From assembly GCF_907164915.1 (NCBI RefSeq), contig NC_061869.1, forward strand, positions 26,405,616 to 26,469,615: a DNA stretch of 64,000 nucleotides, given 5' to 3'. A program made the position numbers and the translations under genes. Positions 32,625 through 44,712 of this stretch are shown one piece after another (the stretch's first letter is position 1; every line of letters starts with the position of its first letter). Below the pieces are notes generated by a model that was not told where the DNA came from, did not search any database, and saw only the letters and a list, made by a program, of their open reading frames with translations. This DNA comes from Impatiens glandulifera (taxonomy: Eukaryota; Streptophyta; Magnoliopsida; Ericales; Balsaminaceae).

Positions 32625-34594
32625 CTAAGATATGAGCTGATTAATATCGGTTAAACCAAGTATGTTTCTGAAGTGAGAAAACTTAACTTCCTGCAGAGGC
32701 TTTGTGAAGATATCGGCTACTTGATGTTCTGTTTATACGTTTTCCAACCGGATATGCTTCAACATGACATGTTCCTGGATGAAGTGATGCCTTATGTCGA
32801 TGTGCTTGGTTCTAGAATGTAGAACCGGATTGTATGTAATTTCTATGGCACTTGTATTATCACAGAATATTGGGGACTCTTCGGCGGTGATACCGAAATC
32901 CTTCAGTTGTTGTTGGATGCATAGAAGTTGTGAACAGCAACTTCCGCTGCCAGATATTCAGCTTCTGCGGTTGACGTGGCAACCGATGTTTGTTTCTTGC
33001 TATGCCATGAAACAAGACGATCACCTAGGAATTGGCATGTTCTACTAGTACTTTTTCTGTCAACTTTGCAACCTGCATAGTCTGCATCTGAGTAACTTGT
33101 GAGGTTAAAAGATGAGGCTTTTGGACACCACATACCGACTTCAGGGGTTCCTTTTAGGTATTTCAAGATTTGCTTTGCGACTGTGTAGTGAGACTGTTTT
33201 GGATTAGCCTGGAATCTTCCACACACACCGACCGCAAATAGTATATCCGGTCTACTTGCTGTCAGGTATAGAACAGAACCGATGATTCCTCGGTAGGCTG
33301 TCAGGTCTACTGCCTGACCGTCATCATCCTTGTCCAATTTGACCGATGAGCTCATTGGGGTAGCGGCTGAGGAGCATGTATTCATTCCAAATTTCTTTAG
33401 AAGTTCCTTTGTGTATTTAGGTTGACTGATGAACGTTCCTCCATCGAGTTGCTTAACCTGAAGGCTTAAGAAGAAGCTTAACTCTCCCATCATACTCATT
33501 TCAAATTTGTTATTCATCAAGGTTGAGAATTTATCACATAGCTTAGGATCGGTTAAACCGAAAATGATATCATCCACATATATTTGAACAAGTAGGATAT
33601 GTTCCTTTTTCTCAAATTTAAATAGTGTTTTGTCCACCGAACCAATGGTGAAATCATGTTTTAACAGAAATGCGGTTAGTGTATCATACCAAGCTCTAGG
33701 AGCTTGCATTAAACCGTATAGTGCTTTGTTTAAGCGGTATACATGATTAGGCAGGTCAGCATTTTTAAAACCGGGTGGTTGTTCAACATATACTTCCTCA
33801 CGTAGTTCACCATTCAAAAATGCACTTTTGACATCCATTTGAAAAACTTTAAAATTTTTGAAAGCAGCCAAGGCCAGAAAAATCCTAATGGCTTCAATCC
33901 TAGCTACCGGGGCAAATGATTCTTCAAAATCAATGCCTTCTTCATGTTTGTATCCTTGTGCCACTAATCTGACTTTGTTCCTCGTGACCAAACCGTCTTC
34001 ATTGAGTTTATTTCTAAATATCCATCTTGTTCCTATGACCGGTTGATCTTTTGGTCTAAGGACTAGGTACCAGACTTTATTACTCTCAAACTGGTTTAAC
34101 TCTTTTTGCATTCCCAAAGATCCAGTCCGAATCTGACAATGCTTCATCCACCCTTTTCGGCTCAATCTAGGATATAAAAGCGGAATTAAAGTATTCCTCC
34201 AGAATTTGTCGCCTAGTTCGAAAAGGTTTTGAAGGATCACCTATAATTAACTCAGGAGGATGATTTGTGTTCCTTTTGAGATTCGGTTCAGAAGTGTCTA
34301 CCAAGTCACCGTTTACTTGATTAAGGCTAGACATATCGGTAGACTGAACAGGAGTATCAGACCGACCGATTTCCTCAGTTTGAACCGATGTATCAGCTTC
34401 CTGCCGTGTGACAGCTTGATCCGGATGGGTTTCATCATTACCCATTTGGTCATGGACAAACCGCCTAAAACCGGAATCTCATCTTCACTATCAGAATGGA
34501 TATTGTTGTTTTCCAATCTGTTGTGTAAGTCAAAGGATGAAGTAGTGTTGCTTTCAACCGATTCATCAAAAACGACATGAAGTGATTCCTCCAC
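32625..34594 (-). pseudogene. Reverse transcriptase-RNase H region of element C
   Basis: A long readable frame at 34240-32903 holds the copia [52 protein letters not shown] and the active site IYVDDIIFG. RNase H follows ([18 protein letters not shown], then TAEAEYLAA). A frameshift near 32950 separates the last part, which continues to the end LTDINQLIS and stop at 32625. Upstream (34594-34170) the integrase C-terminal linker lies in other frames. It was probably inactivated by few changes. Confidence 0.85.
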
Positions 34595-34648
34595 GGTTAG
34601 AGTTCTAGTGTTATATACTCTATAAGCTTTACTGACAGCTGAGTAACC

Positions 34649-35896
34649 TTACATGATCCCAATATCGGATTTTGCATCAAAAGAAGATAGGTAGGTTTTG
34701 CCATTTATATGAATGTAACATTTACAACCGAAAATTTTAAGATACCTAAGGTTAGGAATCCTATCAAAGTATACTTCATACGGTGTTTTGTTGTGAAACT
34801 TATTAATCAGAGACTGGTTTTGTGTGTGACATGCAGTATTGATAGCCTCAGCCCAGAATTTCTGGGCAATACCCGAATCGGCTATCATGGACCTTGCGGT
34901 TTCCTTGAGAGTTCGATTTCTTCTCTCGGCCAGGCCGTTCTGTTGAGGATTCCTAGTAATATACAACTCGTGTCTAATACCGGATTCATCAAGAAATGCA
35001 TTTAATGTACTATTTGTAAATTCGGTTCCTCTATCACTCCTAATGCAATTGATGCGTGTTGATTTTTCATTTTGTAAACGTTTAAGCAATGTAATTAAAT
35101 TTGATGCAGTTTCACGTTTGGATCCCAAGAATATTACCCATGTATACCTAGAATAATCATCAACAACTACCATAGTATAGAGCATACCTCCTAGACTGAC
35201 GACCCTAATCGGTCCAAAAAGGTCCCTGTGAAGGAGATCTAAGCATCGGTTAGACAGAATGTTTCATTTACTCGTAAAGGTTGACTTAGTTTGTTTACCC
35301 ATTTGACATGCTCAACAGACCTTATCCTTATTGAATACTATATCAGGAATTCCTTCAACTAGCTTTTTACCGCGTATATAGTTTAAGGTTTTAAAGGTTT
35401 AAGTGGTTTAACCTTTTATGCCACAACCATATTTGATCGTTTTAGCCATCATGCAAACAGGATATTCTACTTTATTTTTCCAATCTACCTTGTATATATT
35501 TCCTAGCCTATTTCCGGTTAGCAGTATGATACCTTGAGAATTTTTAACTAGGCATGCATGTTTAAGGAATTCTACAGTGTATCCAGCATCACACATTTGG
35601 CTAATGCTTAACAGGTTAAAATGTAGATTTTCAACTAAGAGTACATTATCAATTGTTAAATTACCATGGACAATCTTACCAATGCCCACAGTTCTACCTT
35701 TTGAGTTGTCACTAAAGGTAATCATTGCACCGGTTTCAATTCTGATGTCGGTTAGAAGATTGTTGTTTCCAGTCATGTGTCTGGAGCAACCGCTATCCAG
35801 GTACCATTCAGAGTTTCCTAGCCGTTTCTTTATATTCTGCAAAATATACATATTTACAACTAATTGGTACCCACATTTACTTGGGTCCACAGGCAA
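34649..35896 (-). pseudogene. Protease-integrase region of element C
   Basis: Protease: WYLDSGCSRHMTGN at about 35795-35760, with the catalytic Asp present, and ITFSDNSKGRTVG. The integrase zinc region is interrupted by stops between 35408 and 35185, where CQMGKQTKSTF-like sequence is readable. The integrase core at 35185-34649 has VVDDYSRYTWV, IRSDRGTEFTNS, PQQNGLAERRNRT and FWAEAINTACH. The frame of the protease is +1 relative to the end of gag, as in B. Confidence 0.85.
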
Positions 35897-35912
35897 TTAG
35901 TCCCTTAGGTAC

Positions 35913-37618
35913 TTAGACTTTAATAAGTCGGACAAATTTTCTGGTTATGGTTCTAACTAGTTTTCCTGCACTCGGTTTGGAGTCTTTCTGCTTTTCTAAA
36001 GGTGCCTTATTCAGAGGTGACCTTTGGTTTAACCTATGTGGTTCGGCTTTCTTACCTTTGGGCCGGTTGACTATCCTTTTTTCAGGGTGAAACCATTTTT
36101 CAGAGCTAGTTGGACTTACATAGATTAGTTCGTCTTCCGGATATGAGGCACTTTGTTCCTCATTGTCGGTTAAAAAGCTCTTGACAAACTTTACAAAGGG
36201 GAGGTTGCCTTTTGTAAGCTTCATTTTGTCGAAATGGTTCCGGTTGGCGGATTCGTTGTCTTTTATCCAAGGCCAAATTTGCATTTGGGATGTCTTTTGT
36301 ACTTAGACATCTGGTTCACCATATCGCTGGATCTGTTCCATGCGGCTATTCGATACTGGATTCGGGCCTCATCCTCTTCGGTCGGCTCTTGGACTTATTC
36401 CTTGAGCTGTTTGGTCTTAGACGATATTTCAGGTGCTATCCTGGTTTCCAGGATTCTATCAGGTTGAATGATTTTTGGTTCGGTCAAGGTAGGTGCTATG
36501 GGGTCGGTTCTAAAGTTGAGTTGGGTAGGTATTAATGTTAATAGGTTCTTATACTCTGCTACCATATCATTTAGTGCATTTAATAACTCATATTTAGTAA
36601 ATTCTTCATAGGGAGAGTCAAATACCTGTTCCTCATTTGCCTTGAGGCATGTGAGTTCATCATCACTGTCACTGTGAGCCCATAAGCTTCCTCCGTCATC
36701 GGCTATTAGTGCTTTCTGAACTTCACTTCATTCACCGATTTGTTGATTGTTATTTCGGTGATTCTGATCGTCCGGTTTCCGGTCATCCTGAAATGTCCCA
36801 AACAATTGCAGTTATAACATCTAATATTAGATTTATCACCGTAGTTATAGTTGTTGTTTGTCGGTTGGCTTCTCTTCATGAATCTGCCGAATTTCTGTGC
36901 AAGCATTGCCATGGCATCCTCGGTGAACTGTTCAGCGGTTCTGATCGGTGCAGGAGCAACCGGTTCTGTGGATGTGACCAATGCTCTGGTTGAGGTTGAG
37001 GCTGAGACTTCATCTTCAGTCCTAGATCTCATTTCAAACTCATATGCCTTAAGATCTTCGAATACATCGTGTAGCTTCATCTTACTTAGACAATTTGATT
37101 CTCTCATCACCATTGTCTTTATATCCCATGCACTTGGAAGAGATCTTAGCGCTTTCATGATGACTTCCTTGTTGTCATACTTCTTTCCAAGAGTTGATAG
37201 CTCGTCTATCACATCTGTGAACCGATCACTGTATTATCTCATTGTTTCTCCTGGTTTCATCTTGATGTTTTCAAACTTCTGGGTAGCCACCATTATCTAT
37301 GTTTTCCTTGGTTCTTTCATTTCCCTCATGAATTTAAATCACCGCTTCCCATATTTCCTTTGCGGTTTTGTAATCTCTGACCATGCAAAACGTATTCCTG
37401 TCCAAACCGTTAGAGATGCGGTTTCTGGCATGGTTGTCCAGATTGTTTCTTCTCATGTCTTCAGCTATCCAGTCTTTTCTGTCTTTATCAATCTTTATCG
37501 GTCCTTCAGTCAGGATGAACTGCATCTCGTCATCCATGGTGATTAAATGCAGGTGCATGCGTGCATTCCAGTTGGCAAAGTTGTCACCTTCTAGCATTGG
37601 GGGCCTATCAAACGACAT
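35913..37618 (-). pseudogene. gag of element C, disrupted
   Basis: Starts MSFDRPPMLEGDNFANWNAR at 37618. Frames change near 37330 and 36700. Recognisable parts: RRNNLDNHARNRISNGL, KKYDNKEVIMKALRSLPSAWDIKT and a damaged CCHC knuckle, CYNCNCLGHF, whose final Cys is lost (B has CYNCNCLGHFKWEC). The end reads VPKGLIACGPK with a TAA. It is homologous to the intact 604-residue gag of B. Confidence 0.85.
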
Positions 37619-37644
37619 GCTTGCTTGAGTATTGAAACTAACTA

Positions 37645-37657
37645 CTCTAATACCAAT
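37645..37657 (-). other. Primer-binding site of element C
   Basis: On the minus strand ATTGGTATTAGAG directly follows the LTR end, a Met-tRNA-type primer site. Confidence 0.8.
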
Positions 37658-38885
37658 TGTTAGGATCTAGGTCGCGGCTGGCGGACCGGGGTCTGACCGG
37701 TTAGTACTCAACGGTTGGTGTTTAATCCGGTTAAAGATTAACACCGGGTTTCAATACTACACAAACTGTCACAAACTCTTGAACCGAGTTCAAGTGAGGA
37801 AGTGGTTTGTTTCAGGTTGAAGCAACACACACCGGATGAAGATAGGTTTGGATAAAGTCGGTTTGGAGTTTAGTAGGGCCAGTTTTTAATAACTCGGTTA
37901 AGATGATATAAACCGGTTAGAGCGGTATGAGTCGGTTAGGATATTGAGTCGGTTTGAAAATAGACCTGACAGAAAAAAAAATGAACACAAGACAGGTTTT
38001 TATAGATGTTCAGAGATAAAACTCCTACGTCACCCCTTCTTCTCGAAACCGCGAGAAGGATATTCACTAAGGAATACACAAACACAATATCCGATCGAGA
38101 CTGATTTACTACTCGATAATCACCCGTACAATTCTCACAGAAATTGTAATCTCACTTCAAATGAACACTTATGTTTTTTAATCTTAGAGAGATAAACACA
38201 ACTTGTAACTTGGGTTGTTGTAACTACTAGAACTGTAGTCTGCATTTATTCCTCTTGAGCTCCTTCTTTTATAGGTGAAATGTGTCAACGGTCACATTTC
38301 ATTTCCTTGAATCTGATTGGTTGAGCAGAGGTTCAGTGATTCAGACCTGGCGGTCTAGGCTTCCAGTGTATAGGTCAAACCGACTAGGTTTGTCTTTTAC
38401 TCAATATGGCATCTGTCGGTTGGACAGCTACCTGTACCTGGAGGATTGCGTCTCTGATTTATCCCGGAGTGAAAAGATCCTGTCGGACAATCTTCTGCAG
38501 CGTGCAGATTGTCTTCAGACTTGTATAAATATGGCAATACTAAAGTCTGTCCCTTCGGCATCATCCTCAACAGATACTTAAAGTATCTATCTGCACCGGT
38601 CGGTTGGGTGGGTTAACCGGATGACTTCCGGTTTTTCCATAACTTCAGATTGACCGAATGTCCAACGATTTTGGCCTTCTTATCTGACCGGTCTTGTCTT
38701 TCTGATCGGTCAGGTTTTTGGTCGGTTGGGTTGCTTGACCGGTTGAGTTTCTTAACCGGTTGAGTTCTTTACCGTTCCTGTTGCTTGACCGGTTGAGTTT
38801 CTTAACCGGTTGAATTCTTTAACCATTCCTGTACAAAAAGTTTGTTTTTGTTAAGTTCTATTAACCGATCTAATTTTATATAACA
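37658..38885 (-). mobile_element. 5' LTR of element C
   Basis: 1228 bp, paired with 25481-26707. TATAAAA on the minus strand at 38267-38273, conserved ~45 bp block at 38000-38055, hairpin at 37778-37794. Confidence 0.95.
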
Positions 38886-39180
38886 GTTTAGTATGCCCTA
38901 CTCAACGACATTATCTCCAAATCCTTTCTTGCAAAAGACTCCTCATACATCTACAGTACGAAAGTCTTTCAAATGATGGTGGCCATCACAAGGGGTGTAG
39001 CCATCATCTGGTCGAAATTCCTCTTCATCAACCTAGTCAAAATGATCTGCTCCCAGAAGAAGATCTTCGGTTATGATGCTCCTCTTTGCGCAATCCTTTG
39101 ATGTCTTCTTGATGAACCTGGTCACGGGATTCACTCCTCTTTCAAAATCATGAACAACCAGATGGTTGTCGATTACGTCC
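38886..39180 (+). pseudogene. Accessory ORF of element D, 3' part
   Basis: Begins with the GTTTA target duplication of C. In one plus frame it reads YALLNDIISKSFLAKD, VFQMMVAITRGVAIIWSKF and KKIFGYDAPLCAIL. These align with YQLLNDVIGRGIFGRD, FNMMAAIITSTPVNWSRV and SWGYAVPLGKL of the other accessory ORFs. It therefore completes the domain begun at 25078, with C removed. Similarity fades near 39180, where minus-strand RNase H of element A begins. Confidence 0.75.
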
Positions 39181-40232
39181 TTAGTTGTGGAGCGATGATT
39201 GTCCGGACAACCAGTCCAGTCAGAGTTAGAAAAGGAAGATATATCGAGAGAAGATATTGGACGAATGAGGAGTTCATGATGAAGAGTATGACGAAGGTAG
39301 CGGAGTATTCTTTTTACTATAGACCAATGAGTGGTGGTAGAAGACTGCATGAATTGGCATACACGGTTGAAACCAAATGCTAGTTCAAGTCGAGTATGCA
39401 CCAAATATTGGAGAGCACCAATAATGTTGCGGTACAAAATTGGTTCAGAAAGAGTGTCGCCATCATGGCGAGATAAAGATGACCCAGAAGAGATTGAAGT
39501 ATTAAGATGTTTTGACTCACTCATATTGGTTCAGATATGAATGTCATTGATATATTTTGATTGAGAGAGAAAAATGTCGGAGGTAGATATATGAGCTTCA
39601 ATCTCGAAAAAATAGTGTAGTGGACCTAAATCTTTAAGAGTGGAAATATGGTTAAGTTGAGAGATGATTGAGGAGATGTGAGAGGAAGAATTACTAGTGA
39701 ATATAATATCATCCACGTAGATAAGAAATAACAATGTAATTTGTGGAGAGTGGTCCATGAATAAAGAAGAATCATTTTTGGTTTCTTGAAAACCAATGGA
39801 AAGAAGACCAGATTTCAAGATAGTATACCATTTACGGGGAGGTTGTTTAAGTCCATAGAGTACTTTGTGAAGTTTGCACACATTATTAAGATAATTTGGA
39901 TGAGTGAACTCAGGCGGTTGAGACATAAAAACTTCTTCGTGTAGAGTTCCATGTAGAAAGGCATTGTTAACATCGAGTTGATGAATAGGCCATCAATGAG
40001 TGATGGAAAGTGAGAGGATGGTCTGGATGGTAGTATGTTTGACAGCTGGATGAATGTTTCAAGATAGTCAGTGTCTTCTTATTGATAAAATCCCAATAAA
40101 ACGAGCCTTGTGATGTTTAATGGAACCATCAGCTCTTTGTTTGATTTTGAAAACTCATTTACAACCCACGATATTCTGTGAGGATCGAGGAATAAGAGAC
40201 CACGTCTTGTTTTGAATTAGAGCATTAAACTC
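39180..40232 (-). pseudogene. Element A: reverse transcriptase and RNase H, 3' part
   Basis: Old copia element on the minus strand. From 40232 downward: NALIQNKTWSLIPRS, QLDVNNAFLHGTLHEEVF, LYGLKQPPRKWY, the active site [11 protein letters not shown] (about 39720), and RNase H SFSNSDWTGCPDNHRSTT, which stops abruptly near 39180 at the D fragment. Stops and shifts occur, for example near 40060 and 39530. The style (short LTR, YVDDIIFTSN, MSQPPEF) suggests the Ale/Retrofit type. The reading frame was cut by element B at 40232/49405. Confidence 0.85.
40228..40232. other. Left target-site duplication of element B (AACTC)
   Basis: AACTC precedes the LTR start at 40233 and recurs at 49405-49409 after the other LTR. 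Confidence 0.95.
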
Positions 40233-41503
40233 TGTTAGGATCTAGGTCACCGCTGGTGGACCGGGGGTTGGACCGGTTAGCAGTTCTCACTCGTAGGGTG
40301 GTGGTTAATCCGGTTAGAGATTAACACCGGGGTTTCAATACTACACAACCTGTCACAAACCCTTGAACTAGGTTCAAGCGCGGAAGAGGTTTGCTTTTCA
40401 GGTTGAAGCGGTACGCTTGTATGATAGATACGGTCGGTTTCGGATGATGAAGATTTGGAGATGGTGGGTCGGTTTCGGTAATCTGGATATTCGGTATGGT
40501 TAGTATAGAGTCGGTTTGGAGCGATATGGTTAAGTTAGTCGGTTATGTAATGAAGCCTGCAGAAAGTAAATAACACAACAGATTTTATGGATGTTCGGAG
40601 ATAAAACTCCTACGTCACCCCTTCCTCTCGAAACCGCGAGAAGGATATTCACTAAGGAATGCAAGTACAAGCCGATCGAGACTTATTTTCTGCTCGATAA
40701 TACTCTTACAATTTACACCGAAATTGTAGAACACACTTTAACTTTCAACACTTAGGCTTTCTAGAATAGCACACTGTTATCACTTGTAGTAAATGCTCTT
40801 ATCTTTCGTTATCCCAATGTGTGTCCCGCATTTACTCTTCTGCAACTGCCTCCTTTTATAGGTGAAATATGCCAACGGTCATATTTCACTGCCTTGAATC
40901 TGATTGGCTGATCAGAGGTGCAGTGATTCAGTGTCTCAGACCTGCGGTCGTCTCCTCAGACCTGGTATCCTGTCTCAGACCTGCCGGTCTGTAAGGAAAA
41001 CCTGCCGGGTTTGTCTTTTACTTGATGTAGGCACTGTCTGTTTGGACAGTTGTCTGTACTTTGAAGATTTCCTTTCTGGCTTATCCCGAAGTAGAAGGAT
41101 CCGGTAGTACTGTTTTCTGCAGCCTACAGTCTTTCCTCAGACTTGCATGGATATGGAAGTATTCAGTCTGTTTCTTTGGTATCATTCTCAGCAGATACCC
41201 AAATTGTCTTCTTGTACTGGTCGGCCGCTTGACTTGGCCGAATGTCTTTTGGTAGTGAAGTAACCGGACTTCTTCCGGTTATTCTTGTCTTGTGGATAAT
41301 CGGCTATTTGATGGTTCCGGTTTTGAGCTTTGGCCGATCCTTCCTTTGTGCGGTCACATTACGAATACTCTTGATCGGTTTGGTAGCTTGACCGGTTCGG
41401 TTTCTTCAGTTGGTTCTCTTGTTCATCCGGTCCGGTTCCTTGTTCCTGCATGAAAGGTTTATTTAAGTTCGGTTTATTTGAACCGGTCTGAATTTATCTA
41501 ACA
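40233..41503 (-). mobile_element. 3' LTR of element B
   Basis: TGTTAGGATC...TATCTAACA. It has TATAAAA (40854-40860, minus), the conserved block (40584-40640) and the hairpin (40362-40378). Confidence 0.95.
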
Positions 41504-41816
41504 ATTTCTCCCTTTTTGATTATTTTATTTAAAATTATCAAAATCATGTAAGTTTGCAACCGTAGGCCGGTTGTTTTGTTTGGCCGGTTTTTGAAAAAAA
41601 AAAAAATTTTGAGAGAGAAGTTTTGGAAGAGTCTTTATCTTTTATCTATATCTAACAATTTCTCCTTTTTTGATTATTTTATCTAAAATTATCAAAATCA
41701 TGTAAGAATGCAAAATAAGGCCGGATTCAAAAATAACTTTATATATATTTATAGATGACCGGAAAAGACAAAGCATATATAAATACTAAGGCAAATGAGA
41801 AAAAGAAGGATAGTCC
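41504..41816 (-). other. 3' untranslated region of B with two polypurine tracts
   Basis: On the minus strand AATCAAAAAGGGAGAAAT lies next to the LTR, and a second copy with AAAAAAGGAGAAAT, followed by TGTTAGATATAG, lies about 154 bp further in (41650-41690). The second copy retains the LTR-start bases, so PPT plus LTR edge were duplicated together. No coding potential. Confidence 0.85.
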
Positions 41817-43883
41817 CTATTCAGAGTCTGTGAAGTCATAGGCACTCTTCTTTTTCTTCGGTTGCGGTTGCCTGGTCTGTTGGGAGGATCGTTGTCTTTT
41901 AGACCGGGACCGTAGCTGTTCTTCGACTTCGTCCTCGACTAGGTCGGCTTGCTGCGAAGTACCCGTAGTGACCGGTTCAGAGATTTCATTGAACATCTCG
42001 GCAATCTGAACTCTCTTAGGAGCCTGCCTCTGTCTCTTCTTCGGTGCGGAAACGGAGGCGGCCGCTTTCTTCTTCTTCTCGTTTTCCTTTGCATAGCCCT
42101 CCAGCCTTCGTGCCTCCCTTTCCAACCGTGCGGCATCCTCCGCAGCCTGACTGGCCACTTTCTCGGCATACCCTGGGTATAAGGCCTCGACTCTTCTTAT
42201 TCTTGCGGCTTCCAATTCTGCTTCGGTCAGTTGAGACGATCACGACGCCTCTTTATCTTTGCTAGCTTCGGCGTCCAGCGCATCCTGGACCCTTTTAGCT
42301 ACTTGGGCATCAGCCTCTAGAGCCGCGGCGTCCGCGTTCTCTTTAGCCTTTAGAATTTCGGCCATCTGTTCGGTAAGTGCCTTTACTTCGGCCACGAGAT
42401 TCTCGTTTGTCTTTTCCAGTACTGAGACCCGGTCGATTGTCGTGTCGACCCGTTCGAAATCCTTCTTTAAGTTGGAGGTCACATCCTCTAGAGTTGCGGT
42501 TCGCTGAACACATTTTTCGCGCTCACCGGCCTCTTCCCACAGTCCGGCGCCGAGTTCTGAGAGACGTGCTTGATATTGATCCAGCAGCTGCTTTGTCACG
42601 TCGGTGAATTTCATGGCCGAATCAATTATGTTGTCGCATCTATCCTTGAACGGTTGAAGCTTGGACACGTCGTGTTCTTGTACGCGGTCTTCGATTCGTT
42701 CCGATATGGATGCTTCAAGCTTCTGAAGTCGGTCCTCAACCCATTCTTTAGCAGCCCATTCTTTAGGAGGGTCCGAAGCGGTGACTTCCGGTGGTGGGGG
42801 AGGTGAGTGCTCGGTGGGATCTGGATCGGCTCTTTCATCGAGATTTAACGATGCATCCTCTTCATTTGGAGGTTCTAATTGTGCCGCATCCTCTAAGGTT
42901 GGAACCGCATCCTCTAAGGTCGGTACCTCATCCTCTAAGGTCGGTACCTCAACCTCCCTTGGAGGTGTTGGACAGTTAACTGGAAATTCTTCGATTACCG
43001 GAGCGGTATATACCGGAACTTGTTTTTGGTTGCATATTTCTTCCAGTCGCTCTATTTCTTGACGTATTTCCAATTTGCCCTTTGCAAGCTTTGTTAACAC
43101 CCGCGGTGCTATGGTGTCCACCGATCCCCCCTCGTTATACTCTTCCTTAATTTTCCGGATGCGCCTTCTTAGTTTCCGAAGATGGCTTCTCGGTATTAGG
43201 AGACAGGTTCGGCTTTGTACCTCCTGAAATGTGTTGGATTTTGTGAGGCGTAAGATCATGTCCTCTACTTCCTCCAATCTGTCGATGCAATCCTTTTGCG
43301 GGAAGCCCGGTAGGATTTCTTTATATTTTGTACTGAACCGGTGCTCATGCCACTCCAAATATAGGTCTATAACGTCCTCGTCTCGCTTGTTAATGCCCTG
43401 AAAGATTTTTTGGGCTAATCTTTCGGCCTCGGCCTCGTCGGCCTCTTCCTTGTTGTAGCCTTCATCATTGGCTCCTTTATCAACCCCGTCTTCACCCTCG
43501 GTGGTCTCAGGATTAGCGCTTTGTTCGGCATCGTTCGGACTCCGAGCCGAATGATCGTCGTCATTGACCGTTCTATCATCGGTCCTCTCCGTGTCGGTTT
43601 CCTCAGGGGCCCACTCCTCATCTTCTGTTTGTTGTGGTGGGTCTACGAAGGTTATCTTTTCTTTCCCCTTTCCTCCGGTCTTTGCTTTTGCCGGGGCATC
43701 TTTCGTTGCGGCTTTCTTCTTTCGGCCACCTGTGGAACTGGAGGCCGGCTGCGTTCTTGTAAGGAATTGCCTCGATCTAATGAGGCAACGTTTTGCTACC
43801 GCAACACCAGGACCGACGTTGAGGTTCAAGTGGAGGAAGATCTTACCGAGGGGCACGGCATATCCCCACGAGGGGCACGGCAT
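41817..43883 (-). pseudogene. Final accessory ORF of element B, one nonsense codon
   Basis: 547 codons from 43883 to a TGA at 42240-42242, then the same frame continues to 41817 (about 688 codons in all). It starts inside the domain (SWGYAVPLGKIFLHLN, VGPGVAVAK); the N-terminal half is deleted. Then come a Lys-rich linker, acidic sequence, a 7-residue repeat VPTLEDE/A three times (about 42880-42950), a coiled coil (42560-42250, KTNENLVAEVKALTEQMAEI, AKRVQDALD), a second helical region after the stop, and a basic tail (KKRQRQAPKR). The stop context TCG-TGA-TCG suggests CGA to TGA by C deamination. Confidence 0.8.
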
Positions 43884-43956
43884 ATGATCAAATTTGAGTT
43901 GGTTAAGAATTCATCCGGTACATGCTGCAAAACGACCGGATGCAAGAAGAAGTGAC

Positions 43957-44712
43957 TTAGCGAGCGCGGGAGTTAACATCACGAGGGGGATTGAAGTTTC
44001 TCCTCCTCCATTCTCTTTCAAACCGATTATAGAAAGAATCGGTCGTCTCTCTGGTTAACACCTGGGCCTGGTTCAAGCCCTCGCCAGGACAGGTTGGAAC
44101 ACCAAGTTCCACCATAAGGGTGCTTATTTGGGGAATAAGACCGACCGACCGGATGTTAACCATCCAGATTAGGGTGTCGAATAGCACCCGGGACCAATTC
44201 ACCGGCGTGCTGGTAATGATGGCCGCCATCATGTTGAAATTCGCCGCGCAATAGGTGTTGGTGACATCTCTTCCAAAGATGCCCCTTCCTATTACATCGT
44301 TGAGGAGTTGATACTCAGCCCTCAAGAGAGACTTAGAGCCATGATCATCAACAGGCTCATCCGACCGGGCAAAGGAGAGGGAGACCTCAGCCTTAATGTC
44401 GCCCGGAGGGTTGAGGTCTGTGATCCCTTGCTTAGGCAGACCGAAGTACCGAGCAAAGTCCTGCTCGGTGAAATCGAAGATTATACCCCCAACCTTTGAT
44501 TGGATGTGGGTATCAAAGTGGGGTGTGCCCCGGAATACCCTGGCATTATAGTAAAATTCCAAAACGGATTCAGGGTAGATAGTTTGCTTGTCATCCAGAA
44601 AATACTGGAGGCCAGTATCTTCCAGTTTCTTGATCATCCGATACACCTCATAGTGTTCGGTACCAGAACAGGATTCAAAATCGACTTGGAGGATGTTTGG
44701 GAATTGAGACAT
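43957..44712 (-). CDS. Accessory ORF 1 of element B (envelope-position domain protein)
   Basis: Intact, 251 residues, MSQFPNILQVDFES at 44712. It has the same blocks as accessory ORF 1 of C: TGLQYFLDDK, YPESVLEFYYNAR, FARYFGLPKQGITDLN, YQLLNDVIGRGIFGRDVTN, TPVNWSRVLF and CPGEGLNQAQV. No signal peptide, membrane segment or zinc motif is visible. It follows the pol ORF by 517 bp. It stays open in an element that lost integrase, which fits either recency or a useful role. Function unknown. Confidence 0.82.
   Translation of the reverse strand: MSQFPNILQVDFESCSGTEHYEVYRMIKKLEDTGLQYFLDDKQTIYPESVLEFYYNARVFRGTPHFDTHIQSKVGGIIFDFTEQDFARYFGLPKQGITDLNPPGDIKAEVSLSFARSDEPVDDHGSKSLLRAEYQLLNDVIGRGIFGRDVTNTYCAANFNMMAAIITSTPVNWSRVLFDTLIWMVNIRSVGLIPQISTLMVELGVPTCPGEGLNQAQVLTRETTDSFYNRFEREWRRRNFNPPRDVNSRAR

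Larger units (their letters stand above)
25481..38885 (-). mobile_element. Complete Sirevirus-like copia element C, inserted in D
   Basis: 13,405 bp, bounded by LTRs of 1227 and 1228 bp and perfect GTTTA duplications. The coding strand is minus. From 38885 downward the order is 5' LTR, primer site, gag, protease, integrase, reverse transcriptase, RNase H, three accessory-ORF regions, duplicated polypurine tracts and 3' LTR. All coding parts carry frameshifts or stops except accessory ORF 1. In the first ~375 bp the LTRs differ at roughly 18 positions (about 5%), so the insertion is clearly older than that of B. Confidence 0.95.

Noticed and set aside
35860..35925. A short intron at the gag-pol border of C and B (GTAAAT...TTTTGCAG)
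   Set aside because: The interval is only about 44 nt, shorter than usual plant introns, and removing it does not bring gag and protease into one frame.
39150..39383. 77-codon plus-strand ORF as continuation of the D accessory ORF
   Set aside because: Most of it is antisense to RNase H and RT of element A, which reads clearly on the minus strand. Only the part before about 39180 belongs to D.
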